Positions 8,622 to 16,766 of a stretch of 64,000 bases of DNA are shown here, piece after piece. Numbering within the stretch: the stretch's first letter is position 1; every line of letters starts with the position of its first letter. The translations under genes and the position numbers were made by a program. Under the pieces are notes generated by a model. The model did not search any database, was not told where the DNA came from, and saw nothing but the letters and a program-made list of their open reading frames with translations. The DNA lies in NCBI RefSeq assembly GCF_014650075.1, contig NZ_BMUG01000010.1, positions 1 through 64,000 of the forward strand. Reading direction: 5' to 3'. This DNA is from Streptomyces microflavus. GTDB lineage: Bacteria; Actinomycetota; Actinomycetes; Streptomycetales; Streptomycetaceae.

Positions 8622-9143
8622 TCAATGCCCGGCGGGCGGAAGCCGCCACAGGTGCGTTGCTGCCCGGGCTCGGTCCGCCGGAGTCTCGCGGACGAGGTGG
8701 TACAGGTTCTCGAAGTATTCCTGCCAGCGATTCGGATCCGGCATAGCGTTCTGTGCCCGCTTGTCACGCTCCGCTTGCACCAGCGGTCGCATGCTTTCCC
8801 AGACGGAGATCACCGATCCGCCGAGGTATCCGGAGACGGGTTCGATGTCGACCACCCCATGAGCGACCAGAGCCCCGAGATTGTCGTAGAACCAGGCCAG
8901 TTCACGGACCAGATCCCGATCCCGTTCCGGCAGCCCGGCCAGCCCGGCTGAAAGATCATGGGCAGGCAGCCGCTCGTGCACGACTTGCCGCGCCTGCGCC
9001 AGCCGTTCGCTCCGATGTTCGCGGAAGAGGTCTACAAGGACCGGCAGCGTGTTGGCATGCTCAGTCAGTCGCAATTGCCGAAATGAGACGGCTCCGGTCA
9101 CAGCCAGTGCTACCAGCGATACCACTAACGCCGCGATCTCCAC
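8622..9143 (-). CDS. DUF4760-like membrane-anchored protein
   Basis: About 173 residues. One N-terminal transmembrane helix (ALVVSLVALAVTGAVSF) is followed by a helical cytoplasmic domain with VLVDLFREHRS and FYDNLGALVAHG, the pattern of DUF4760-type proteins. The GTG at 9143 is preferred because GGGGGG lies just upstream; a TTG at 9155 is possible. The local sequence has slightly lower GC than its neighbours. The role is unknown. Confidence 0.68.
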   Translation of the reverse strand: MEIAALVVSLVALAVTGAVSFRQLRLTEHANTLPVLVDLFREHRSERLAQARQVVHERLPAHDLSAGLAGLPERDRDLVRELAWFYDNLGALVAHGVVDIEPVSGYLGGSVISVWESMRPLVQAERDKRAQNAMPDPNRWQEYFENLYHLVRETPADRARAATHLWRLPPAGH

Positions 9144-9302
9144 TGTGCCCCCCAATACCAGCCGTTGCCCTCACAAGCCCTTCCCGTCTCCATGCTGAGG
9201 CCGCGCGCAACGGGACGGGACCCTGTCGACAGAGCGGGTGTGGCTGCAGCGCGACAGGTCAACCGGTTGTCGGCGCCCGCCCGTCAGCCGGGCTCCGGTG
9301 GG

Positions 9303-9740
9303 TCAGGGCCAGACCAGGCAGTACGCCTGGTGCCCGGCGTCGTGCAGCCGGTGGGAGAAGTCCTGCCACTCGTGGAGCAGCTGGTAGACGTTGAAGGCGT
9401 CGCGCGGGCCGCCGCGGTCGGGGACCGTGGACCAGATGAAGGCCGCCGCGCCGACCGCTTCCTCGCCGACGCCGCGCAGCGGGTCGACGACGGTCATGGG
9501 GAGCTTGACCACCGCGTAGTCGGGGTGGAGGACGACCAGTTCCAGCGGGGGGACCTTGTGCAGGGGTATGCCCTGGATGCCGGTCAGGACCATGGCGGCC
9601 ACCGTCTCCGGCTTGATCTTGGTGAACATGCCGCCCATGCCCAGCTCGTCGCCGCCCAGCTCCTCGGGGCGCATCGAAATGGGCACCCGTGCGGCGGTCG
9701 CTCCGTCCGGGGCGCCGAAATACTTGTAGGTCACCCCCAT
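9303..9740 (-). CDS. Conserved-looking hypothetical protein
   Basis: A 145-residue soluble protein starting GVTYKYFGAP. It has a Met/Gly-rich segment (LGMGGMFTKIKP) and a compact alpha/beta domain ending in HRLHDAGHQAYCLVWP. The ATG at 9740 is chosen because the coding pattern begins there; the upstream in-frame extension is Arg/Gly-rich and looks non-coding. No family recognised. Confidence 0.62.
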   Translation of the reverse strand: MGVTYKYFGAPDGATAARVPISMRPEELGGDELGMGGMFTKIKPETVAAMVLTGIQGIPLHKVPPLELVVLHPDYAVVKLPMTVVDPLRGVGEEAVGAAAFIWSTVPDRGGPRDAFNVYQLLHEWQDFSHRLHDAGHQAYCLVWP

Positions 9741-10043
9741 CCCGCCACTGCTCCTGCTCCCGGGGGGCGGTGTGCTCTCCGCGCCCCTGCCCTGTGCGCG
9801 CTCGGCCCTTCGCCGGTGCCGCCCTCGCCGGGCAGGCTCGGGCCCCAGGTCGTCGGTCCCTTCGCCCACTCCGCCACCGCGATGCATATCTCATCCACCC
9901 GACTACTTCTTAGGAGACACAGCCCCCGCCGCGCAACCCGATCATCGTGTCAGTGACCTCCCCCACGGGCGTGCGGTGAAACACCTGTCCGCAAGACCGT
10001 CCGTGCCTCTGACACCATGGCATGTGTGAGCTTTCCCTGTGTC

Positions 10044-10215
10044 GCCCCAGTTTCGCAGACGTGAGGGGGCCGACGCTCTTCCGTGATACGAGGGGAGCGC
10101 GCTCCCTGCTCACCGGTGGCCGGGATTACCTTGGACTTTCCGGCCCGGCCTCCCGATACCCGAATCGCAGATCAGGACCAAAGTGGCGTATTCATACGAA
10201 GCCCCAGTTTCGCAG
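10044..10215. repeat. 15-bp perfect direct repeat ahead of and inside hemL
   Basis: GCCCCAGTTTCGCAG occurs at 10044-10058 and again at 10201-10215. The second copy is codons 7-11 of hemL (APVSQ). The first lies in the same phase of a 15-codon ATG frame (10017-10064) ending VAPVSQT. The stretch 9741-10182 otherwise holds only promoter-type sequence and a palindrome, with no convincing gene. Confidence 0.6.
10092..10105. promoter_or_regulatory. 14-bp perfect palindrome upstream of hemL
   Basis: GGGAGCGCGCTCCC lies 78 bp before the hemL start. It resembles LacI-family operators of the GGGAGCGCTCCC type but has an extra CG at the centre. It could be an operator or a 5'-UTR hairpin. Confidence 0.4.
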
Positions 10216-11490
10216 TCGCTGTTCGACCGGGCGTCCGTCGTGACGCCCGGCGGCGTGAACTCACCCGTGCGTGCCTTCCGGGCCGTGGGCGGTACGCCCC
10301 GGTTCATGGTGTCCGGCACCGGTCCGTACCTCACCGACGCCGATGGCCGGGAGTATGTCGACCTCGTCTGCTCGTGGGGGCCGATGATTCTCGGACACTC
10401 CCACCCCGAGGTCATCGCCGCCGTCCAGGAAGCGGTCTCCCGGGGCACGTCCTTCGGTACGCCGGGTGAGGGCGAGGTCGCGCTGGCCGAGGAGATCGTG
10501 GCGCGGATCGAACCGGTGGAGCAGGTCCGCCTGGTCTCCTCCGGCACCGAGGCGACGATGTCCGCGATCCGGCTGGCGCGCGGTTTCACCGGCCGGTCCA
10601 AGGTCGTGAAGTTCGCCGGCTGCTACCACGGGCACGTGGACGCCCTGCTGGCCGCCGCGGGCTCCGGCCTCGCCACCTTCGGCCTCCCCGACACGCCCGG
10701 TGTCACGGGCGCCACGGCCCGGGACACCGTCGTGCTGCCGTACAACGACCTGGACGCCGTGCGGGCCGCCTTCGCCGCGCACCCCGGCGAGATCGCCTGT
10801 GTGATCACCGAGGCCTCGCCCGGCAACATGGGCGTCGTCCCGCCCGCCGACGGCTTCAACGCGGGGCTCAAGGAGCTCTGCGCGGCGGACGGCGCCCTGT
10901 ACATCTCCGACGAGGTCATGACGGGCTTCCGTACGTCGAAGGCCGGCTGGTACGGCGTCGACGGCGTCAGCCCCGACCTGATGACCTTCGGCAAGGTCAT
11001 GGGCGGCGGCTTCCCCGCCGCGGCCTTCGGCGGCCGCGCCGACGTGATGGCGCACCTCGCCCCGGTCGGCCCCGTCTACCAGGCGGGCACCCTCTCCGGG
11101 AACCCGGTCGCCACCGCCGCCGGCCTCGCCCAGCTGCGGCTGCTCGACGACGCGGCGTACGCGAAGATCGACGCGGTCTCCGCCGAACTGCGCTCCCTTG
11201 TAGGTGACGCGTTGACCAAGGAAGGCGTCGCGCACACCGTCTCCTCGGCGAGCAACATGTTCTCGGTCTTCTTCACGGACGAGCCGGTCCGTAACTACGA
11301 CGACGCCAAGAAGCAGGAGGCCTTCCGCTTCACCGCCTTCTTCCACTCGATGCTGGAGCAGGGCGTCTATCTGCCGCCCTCCGCCTTCGAGTCCTGGTTC
11401 GTCTCCACCGCCCACGACGAGCGGGCGGTCGAGCGCATCGCCGCCGCCCTGCCCGCCGCCGCCCGTGCCGCATCGGAGGCCACCGCATGA
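10183..11490 (+). CDS. hemL: Glutamate-1-semialdehyde 2,1-aminomutase
   Basis: HemL converts glutamate-1-semialdehyde to 5-aminolevulinate, the last step of the C5 route to haem and other tetrapyrroles. The 435-residue class III aminotransferase has the expected start (LFDRASVVTPGGVNSPVRAF), SSGTEATMSAIRLAR for phosphate binding, DEVMTGFR for the PLP-ring Asp, and TFGKVMGGGFP with the PLP lysine. The start is GTG. The phosphatase gene overlaps the stop by 4 bp, so the two are translationally coupled. The cytochrome c maturation genes nearby would use the haem. Confidence 0.95.
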   Translation: MAYSYEAPVSQSLFDRASVVTPGGVNSPVRAFRAVGGTPRFMVSGTGPYLTDADGREYVDLVCSWGPMILGHSHPEVIAAVQEAVSRGTSFGTPGEGEVALAEEIVARIEPVEQVRLVSSGTEATMSAIRLARGFTGRSKVVKFAGCYHGHVDALLAAAGSGLATFGLPDTPGVTGATARDTVVLPYNDLDAVRAAFAAHPGEIACVITEASPGNMGVVPPADGFNAGLKELCAADGALYISDEVMTGFRTSKAGWYGVDGVSPDLMTFGKVMGGGFPAAAFGGRADVMAHLAPVGPVYQAGTLSGNPVATAAGLAQLRLLDDAAYAKIDAVSAELRSLVGDALTKEGVAHTVSSASNMFSVFFTDEPVRNYDDAKKQEAFRFTAFFHSMLEQGVYLPPSAFESWFVSTAHDERAVERIAAALPAAARAASEATA

Positions 11491-12182
11491 GCAGCGGGAA
11501 CGGAAGCCGCAAGGACATCACCGTGGTGCACCTGGTGCGCCACGGCGAGGTGCACAACCCGGACGGTGTGCTGTACGGGCGGCGCACCGGCTACCACCTC
11601 TCCGAGCTGGGCCGGCAGATGGCCGACCGGGTCGCCGGCCACCTGGAGAAGCGCGACATCACCCATGTCGTCGCCTCCCCGCTCGAGCGCGCCCAGGAGA
11701 CGGCCGAGCCCGTCGCCAAGTCGCACGGCCTGGACCTGGCCACCGACGCCCGGCTCATCGAGGCCGCCAACGTCTTCGAGGGCAAGACCTTCGGTGTCGG
11801 TGACGGGGCGCTGCGCAAGCCGGACAACTGGAAGCACCTCACCAACCCGTTCCGGCCGTCCTGGGGCGAGCCGTACATCGAGCAGGTCGTCCGCATGATG
11901 GGCGCGCTGGACGCGGCCAAGGACGCGGCGCGCGGGCACGAGGCGGTCTGCGTCAGCCACCAGCTGCCGATCTGGATCGTCCGCTCGTTCGTGGAGCGCC
12001 GCCGGCTCTGGCACGACCCGCGCAAGCGGCAGTGCACGCTGGCCTCGCTCACCAGCTTCACGTACCAGGGCGACCGCATCGTCTCGGTCGGCTACTCGGA
12101 GCCGGCCCGGGACCTGGTGCCCGCGCATCTGCTGGCCGGGGCGAAGCCGGTGAAGGGGAAGTCGAAGGCCTTCGGCGCGTAA
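11487..12182 (+). CDS. Histidine phosphatase family protein
   Basis: A 231-residue member of the phosphoglycerate-mutase-like phosphatases. RHGEVHNP holds the phosphorylated His, SPLERAQETAEP is the substrate-pocket motif, and CVSHQLPIW carries the second catalytic His. The ATG lies within the hemL stop (ATGA), an operon arrangement common in Streptomyces. Substrates of this branch are mostly unknown; the C-terminal Lys-rich tail is probably disordered. Confidence 0.88.
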   Translation: MSSGNGSRKDITVVHLVRHGEVHNPDGVLYGRRTGYHLSELGRQMADRVAGHLEKRDITHVVASPLERAQETAEPVAKSHGLDLATDARLIEAANVFEGKTFGVGDGALRKPDNWKHLTNPFRPSWGEPYIEQVVRMMGALDAAKDAARGHEAVCVSHQLPIWIVRSFVERRRLWHDPRKRQCTLASLTSFTYQGDRIVSVGYSEPARDLVPAHLLAGAKPVKGKSKAFGA

Positions 12183-12204
12183 GCCCCTCACGCGCCGCGA
12201 ACAT

Positions 12205-12238
12205 ACGGGACCGACCGCCACCGCGCGGCCGGTCCCGT
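12205..12238. terminator. Intrinsic-type terminator after the hemL operon
   Basis: Inverted arms ACGGGACCG...CGGTCCCGT extend by CCGC/GCGG with one mismatch around a 6-base loop, followed by TTCTCGT. It lies 23 bp after the stop codon. Confidence 0.6.
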
Positions 12239-12256
12239 TCTCGTATGCGGTGTGGC

Positions 12257-12328
12257 GCGGGAGGTGCGGGAAGTGGCGGTGCGGGAGGGGCGGGAAGTGC
12301 CGGTGCCGGAGGGGCGGGAAGTGCCGGT
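12257..12328. repeat. 24-bp tandem repeat, three units
   Basis: Units occupy 12257-12280, 12281-12304 and 12305-12328. They share the core GGAGG(G/T)GCGGGAAGTG and differ at a few positions. The array fills the gap between the hemL-operon terminator and the iron box. It is a minisatellite rather than a recognised regulatory element. Confidence 0.75.
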
Positions 12329-12336
12329 GCGTTAGA

Positions 12337-12355
12337 TTAGGTTAGCCTAAGCTAA
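12337..12355. promoter_or_regulatory. Iron box (DmdR/IdeR/DtxR operator)
   Basis: The 19-bp sequence TTAGGTTAGCCTAAGCTAA is a close match to the actinobacterial iron box, an interrupted palindrome of TTAGGTTAG-type halves. DmdR1/IdeR with Fe2+ represses from such sites. It lies 101 bp upstream of the Fes-like esterase, so that gene is expected to be switched on by iron starvation. Confidence 0.88.
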
Positions 12356-12382
12356 GTTGGCTCTGACGAGAACGGTGGAGCG

Positions 12383-12463
12383 ATGACGCACCCTGCCCCG
12401 ACCCCCCTCCCCGACCCGAGACGGGCGCCGCGGTCCAGCCCGGTGAGGCACGCCGATGAGTGA
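12383..12463 (+). CDS. Short upstream ORF overlapping the esterase start (doubtful)
   Basis: An ATG 27 nt after the iron box opens a 26-codon frame encoding a Pro/Arg-rich peptide (THPAPTPLPDPRRAP). Its TGA lies at 12461-12463, 5 bp beyond the esterase ATG at 12456, so the two frames overlap by 8 bp. GGTGGAG precedes the ATG by only 2 nt. It could mediate translational coupling or be chance; no homologue is recognised. Confidence 0.3.
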   Translation: MTHPAPTPLPDPRRAPRSSPVRHADE

Positions 12464-13898
12464 CTGTACGGACGTGGACGCCACCCCCCGGCCGGTCACC
12501 GGCCCCCGGTTGACCCGGCTCGCCCGGCAGCTCGAAGCCGCCCGGGACCCCGCCGCCCGGGACGCCCTGACCGAGGCCTTCTGGGCCGAGGCCGCCCGCA
12601 CCGGCACCCCCCTCGTCGAGGAGCTCGACGACGCCCCCGGCCACCGGGCCGTCACCTTCCTGTGGCGCGGCCACCGCGCCACCCGCCGGGTCCTGCTGAT
12701 GGCCCCGGGCCTCACCGGGCACGACCGGCTCGCCGACTCCCTCCTGCGCCACCTGCCCGGCACCGACATCTGGCACCTCGGCCTCCGGCTGCGCGCCGAC
12801 CACCGCGGCTCCTACCGGATGGTGGCCGACATCTCCGCCGGGGCCGCCCCCGCCGATCCCGCCCTGCTGCAGCGGCGGCTGCTGGCGCTGCGGGCGCACG
12901 GCGGGGCCGACCCGCTCAACCCGGCCCGGATAGCGACCCGTTGGCGTGACGCGCAGGACTCGGTCTTCGCCCTGCCCGAGGCCCCGCCCCAGCCCTGGAC
13001 CGCCCGGCGGCCCGCTGTCCCGCGCGGCGGCGTCGAGCGCCACGCCGTCGCGGCCGGTGTCCTCGGCGCCGAGCGGGACGTGTGGGTCTACCTGCCGCCC
13101 GCCGCCGTCCCGTACCGGCCGGCGCACGGGCCCGGGGAGCAGGGCCGCCTGCCCCTGCTGGTGCTCTGCGACGGCGACATGTGGTTCGACCGGCTCGGCC
13201 TCCAGGACACCCTGGACGCGCTGATCGCCGACGGGCTCCTCCCGCCGCTGGCGGTCCTCGCCCCGGACGCCGTCGGCACCGCCACGCGCAGGCTGGAGCT
13301 GGGCGGCCGGGAGAGCTATGTCTCCTTCCTCGCCGACGAGGTGGTGCCCTGGGCGAGCGCCCGGTGGCCGCTGACCGCGCGGGCGGACCGGACGGTGGTG
13401 GCCGGTCAGGGGCTCGGCGGGATGACCGCGCTGTACGCCGGCCTCACCCGGCCCGAGCGGTTCGGCGGGATCGTCGCGCAGTCCCCGTCGCTGTGGTGGC
13501 GGCCGGGCCTGGAGCCCGGGGCCGTGGCGCCGGACGCGATCGGCACCCCCTGGCTGGCCACGCTCGCCGCCGGCCTCCGCGACGGACTCCCGGCCGGACG
13601 GGGCCCGGTGCGCGGGGCCGCCGTCCACTTCGATGTCGGCCTGCACGAGGGGGCCATGGCGGAACACACCGAGGCCCTCCAGGCGGTGCTGCGCGCCCGG
13701 GGTCACCGGGTCACCCGCAATCTCCACAACGGCGGCCACGACTACGCCTGCTGGCGCGGGTTCCTGGCGGACGCCCTGGTGGAGCTGATGGGGAGCAGCC
13801 TTGACGTGGACGCGGCAGAGTCCCAGGGTGGGACGGGCGCTGCCCACCGCTCGGCCGGGCGCCCCTCAGGGCTGCCCGCAGGCCCCGCCACAAGGTAA
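12456..13898 (+). CDS. Enterochelin-esterase-like protein (Fes family) lacking the nucleophile serine
   Basis: Fes-type esterases hydrolyse ferric siderophore esters in the cytoplasm to release iron. The 480-residue protein has the N-terminal Fes domain (VTFLWRG, LTGHDRLADSLLRHLPGTDIW) and the C-terminal alpha/beta-hydrolase domain (LLVLCDGDMWF, RPERFGGIVAQSPSLWW, and NGGHDYACWR with the catalytic His). The nucleophile elbow, normally GQSxGG, reads GQGLGG: codon 319 (13410-13412) is GGG, so Ser is replaced by Gly. Activity is therefore doubtful. GGTGAGG lies 7 nt before the ATG. The upstream iron box supports an iron-acquisition role. Confidence 0.85.
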   Translation: MSDCTDVDATPRPVTGPRLTRLARQLEAARDPAARDALTEAFWAEAARTGTPLVEELDDAPGHRAVTFLWRGHRATRRVLLMAPGLTGHDRLADSLLRHLPGTDIWHLGLRLRADHRGSYRMVADISAGAAPADPALLQRRLLALRAHGGADPLNPARIATRWRDAQDSVFALPEAPPQPWTARRPAVPRGGVERHAVAAGVLGAERDVWVYLPPAAVPYRPAHGPGEQGRLPLLVLCDGDMWFDRLGLQDTLDALIADGLLPPLAVLAPDAVGTATRRLELGGRESYVSFLADEVVPWASARWPLTARADRTVVAGQGLGGMTALYAGLTRPERFGGIVAQSPSLWWRPGLEPGAVAPDAIGTPWLATLAAGLRDGLPAGRGPVRGAAVHFDVGLHEGAMAEHTEALQAVLRARGHRVTRNLHNGGHDYACWRGFLADALVELMGSSLDVDAAESQGGTGAAHRSAGRPSGLPAGPATR

Positions 13899-14006
13899 AG
13901 CGTATTGAAAGTCCCCAATTGCACGGAACCGTCGTGTTGTCCAAGGCCTCTCACCCATCAGCAGTTTGTATGGCCTTGAGATAAAACGACCGCAGATGGG
14001 GACGAC

Positions 14007-15278
14007 ATGCGCGACATCAATCGAAGGGGACTGCTCGGCGCGGGGCTCGGCACCGCCGCCGCGATCGGACTCGCGGGCTGTGGTTTCTCCACTTCCTCCG
14101 GCTCGGCGGAGGGCGGCCGGTCCGATGACGGCGGCGGTGGCAAGGGTGACACCGGCAACGCCGGCAAGGGCAGCGGAAACGGTTCGCCGAAGAACAAGGC
14201 CCGGCTGATCGGCGACGGCTCCACCGCCGACACCGGAAAGCAGCCCCATCAGCCCGCCGCCCCCGTCCCGCTCGAACCCGGTCAGACGCCGCCGCAGTTC
14301 GTGATCTTTTCCTGGGACGGCGCGGGCGAGGTCGGCAACGGGCTGTTCCCGCGCTTTCTCGATCTCGCGAAAGAGCACGACGCCGCGATGACCTTCTTCC
14401 TCTCCGGGCTGTATCTGCTGCCCGAGTCGAAGAAATCCCTCTACCGTCCCCCGAACAACCCCCGCGGCGCCTCCGACATCGGCTATCTCACCGACGGCCA
14501 TGTCAAGGACACGCTGAAGTACGTGCGCCAGGCCTGGCTGGACGGCCATGAGATCGGCACCCACTTCAACGGGCACTTCTGCGGCGGTTCCGGTTCCGTC
14601 GAACGCTGGACCTCCGCGCAATGGCGGAGCGAGATCGATCAGGCCATGTCGTTCGTCACGGAATGGCGGACCAACACCGGCTGGGAGAACGAGGACCCGC
14701 TGCCGTTCGACTACCGAAAGGAGTTGATCGGCGGGCGCACCCCCTGTCTGCTCGGCCAGGACAATCTTCTGCCGACCGCGAGCAAACTGGGGTGGCGTTA
14801 CGACGCCAGTTCGCCCGGCGGCCGCCAGATGTGGCCCGTGAAGCGCGGTGGTGTCTGGGATCTGCCGCTGCAGGGGATGCCGTTCCCCGGCCACTCCTTC
14901 GAGGTCCTCTCGATGGACTACAACATCCTCGCCAATCAGTCGAAGAATTCGACCAAGGGCATGCCCTCGCGCTATCCCGGCTGGCGCAAGCAGGCCGCAG
15001 GCGCGTATCTCGCCGGTTTCGAGCGCGCCTACACGACGAACCGCGCGCCCTTCTTCATCGGCAATCACTTCGAGGAGTGGAACGGCGGCATCTATATGGA
15101 TGCCGTGGAAGAAGTGATCAAGAAGACGGCCGGCAAGAAGGATGTGCGGCTCGTCTCCTTCCGGCAGTTCGTCGACTGGCTGGACGTGCAGGATCCCGCC
15201 GTCCTCGCCAAGCTCCGCACCCTGGAGGTCGGACAGTCGCCCGCAGGCGGCTGGAACTCCTTCTTTAAACAGGCTTGA
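14007..15278 (+). CDS. Polysaccharide deacetylase-like Tat lipoprotein
   Basis: A 423-residue exported protein. NRRGLLGAG gives a twin-arginine signal and LAGC a lipobox (Cys about residue 24), followed by a Gly/Ser/Lys linker. The deacetylase-like fold has FSWDGAG where the family has TFDDG, and the HxxxH metal pair (HFNGH within HEIGTHFNGH). The metal Asp-His-His set appears intact, but the usual first Asp (the base) is Trp. It may be a divergent or inactive wall-acting enzyme. It lies just upstream of the cytochrome c maturation genes, 67 bp before the ResA-like gene. Confidence 0.75.
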   Translation: MRDINRRGLLGAGLGTAAAIGLAGCGFSTSSGSAEGGRSDDGGGGKGDTGNAGKGSGNGSPKNKARLIGDGSTADTGKQPHQPAAPVPLEPGQTPPQFVIFSWDGAGEVGNGLFPRFLDLAKEHDAAMTFFLSGLYLLPESKKSLYRPPNNPRGASDIGYLTDGHVKDTLKYVRQAWLDGHEIGTHFNGHFCGGSGSVERWTSAQWRSEIDQAMSFVTEWRTNTGWENEDPLPFDYRKELIGGRTPCLLGQDNLLPTASKLGWRYDASSPGGRQMWPVKRGGVWDLPLQGMPFPGHSFEVLSMDYNILANQSKNSTKGMPSRYPGWRKQAAGAYLAGFERAYTTNRAPFFIGNHFEEWNGGIYMDAVEEVIKKTAGKKDVRLVSFRQFVDWLDVQDPAVLAKLRTLEVGQSPAGGWNSFFKQA

Positions 15279-15345
15279 CAAGGGGCTTTACGGGCACCGA
15301 GGGGGGTGCGGGAGATCGCCGGAACTGCCATGCGAAACTTTTCAC

Positions 15346-15948
15346 ATGAGCTTTGGCCGCGCATCCCGACGCCGCTTCACCCTGCTCGCCGCCACCGCCG
15401 TGGCCGGTGCCCTGACGCTGACCGCGTGCGGTGACGGCAACAAGGCCCAGGGCGGCGGCAACACCAACTTCGTCACCGGCAGCGGGGGCATCTCCACCGT
15501 CGCGAAGGGGGAGCGCCCCGAGGCTCCGAAGCTCCAGGGCAAGGGCCTGGACGGCAAGCCGCTCGACCTCGCCGACTACAAGGGCAAGGTCGTCGTGCTC
15601 AACGTCTGGGGCTCCTGGTGCGGCCCCTGCCGCCTGGAGGCGAAGTACTTCGCGAAGGTCTCCGAGGAGACCGCCGATCAGGGCGTGCAGTTCCTGGGGA
15701 TAAACACCCGGGACGCGCAGCGGGACCCCGCGGTGAACTTCGAGAAGGACTACGGGATCACCTACCCGAGCTTCTTCGACCCGATCGGCAAGCTCATCCT
15801 CCGTTTCCCCAAGGGCACCGTGAACCCGCAGGCCATCCCCTCGACGGTGGTCGTCGACCGGGACGGGAAGATCGCGGCCCGCACGCTCCAGCCGCTGGAC
15901 GCCGAGCAGCTGCACGAGATGATCGACCCGATCATCGCGGAGAAGTGA
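15346..15948 (+). CDS. TlpA/ResA-type thioredoxin-like lipoprotein
   Basis: A 200-residue extracytoplasmic thiol-disulfide protein. It has a Tat-like RASRRRF motif, a lipobox with Cys28, and a thioredoxin fold with WCGPC (Cys92, Cys95). In system II cytochrome c maturation, ResA reduces the apocytochrome CXXCH disulfide with electrons from CcdA. The ccdA gene begins 4 nt downstream, and resB and ccsB follow, which supports this role. The ATG at 15346 is chosen because the signal peptide starts there. Confidence 0.9.
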   Translation: MSFGRASRRRFTLLAATAVAGALTLTACGDGNKAQGGGNTNFVTGSGGISTVAKGERPEAPKLQGKGLDGKPLDLADYKGKVVVLNVWGSWCGPCRLEAKYFAKVSEETADQGVQFLGINTRDAQRDPAVNFEKDYGITYPSFFDPIGKLILRFPKGTVNPQAIPSTVVVDRDGKIAARTLQPLDAEQLHEMIDPIIAEK

Positions 15949-15952
15949 TCCG

Positions 15953-16762
15953 GTGATCCCGCTCGCCACCCACCACGGCACCGCCCTGCTCGCCGGGCAC
16001 GAGTCCACGCTCACGCTCGCCTCGGCCAACGAGACCGTCCTGAGCGGGACCCTGCTGGTCTCCCTGCCCATCGCCCTGCTGGCCGGTCTCATCTCGTTCT
16101 TCTCGCCCTGTGTGCTGCCGCTCGTCCCCGGCTATCTGAGTTACGTCACCGGGGTCACCGGCACCGACCTGGCCGAGGCCCGGCGCGGCCGGGTCGTGAC
16201 GGGCGCGGCGCTCTTCGTCCTCGGCTTCACCGTGGTCTTCGTCTCGGGCGGAGCGCTCTTCGGCTTCTTCGGCCGGGAGCTCCAGATGCACGCCGAGGTG
16301 ATCAACAAGGTCCTCGGGGTCCTGATGATCCTCATGGGCGTCTTCTTCATGGGGTTCCTGCCGGGCGTCACCCAGCGAGAGTTCCGCATCCACAAGCGGC
16401 CGGTGAGCGGCCTGGCCGGGGCACCGCTGCTCGGCGCCCTCTTCGGGATCGGCTGGACGCCGTGCATGGGCCCGACGTTCGCCGCGGTGAGCACGCTCGC
16501 GTTCAACGAGGGCACGGCCGGACGCGGCGCGATACTGACGGTCGCGTACTGTCTCGGACTCGGTGTCCCGTTCGTCCTGGCCGCGGTCGCCTTCCGCAGG
16601 GCACTCGGAGCGTTCGGCTGGGTCAAGCGCCACTACGCGTGGGTGATGCGGATCGGCGGCGGCATGATGATCGTGACCGGGATCCTGCTGCTGACCGGCG
16701 TGTGGGCGACGCTCATGCAGCAGATGCAGACCTGGTCCAACGGCTTCACTGTGGGGATCTGA
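15953..16762 (+). CDS. ccdA: Cytochrome c biogenesis protein CcdA
   Basis: A polytopic membrane protein of 269 residues that passes electrons from cytoplasmic thioredoxin to extracytoplasmic thiol proteins. The two redox Cys lie in FFSPCVLPLVPG (Cys53) and GWTPCMGPT, each at a helix end as in DsbD-beta/CcdA. About six or seven hydrophobic helices are visible. The GTG start lies 4 bp after the ResA-like stop. Its electron recipient is probably that neighbour. Confidence 0.93.
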   Translation: MIPLATHHGTALLAGHESTLTLASANETVLSGTLLVSLPIALLAGLISFFSPCVLPLVPGYLSYVTGVTGTDLAEARRGRVVTGAALFVLGFTVVFVSGGALFGFFGRELQMHAEVINKVLGVLMILMGVFFMGFLPGVTQREFRIHKRPVSGLAGAPLLGALFGIGWTPCMGPTFAAVSTLAFNEGTAGRGAILTVAYCLGLGVPFVLAAVAFRRALGAFGWVKRHYAWVMRIGGGMMIVTGILLLTGVWATLMQQMQTWSNGFTVGI

Positions 16763-16766
16763 GTTC

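Noticed and set aside
10092..10105. CebR operator
   Set aside because: The spacing at the palindrome centre differs from the TGGGAGCGCTCCCA form and no cellulose genes are near.
12342..13847. 501-codon minus-strand frame
   Set aside because: It is antisense to the Fes-like gene and shows no recognisable domain or ribosome site.
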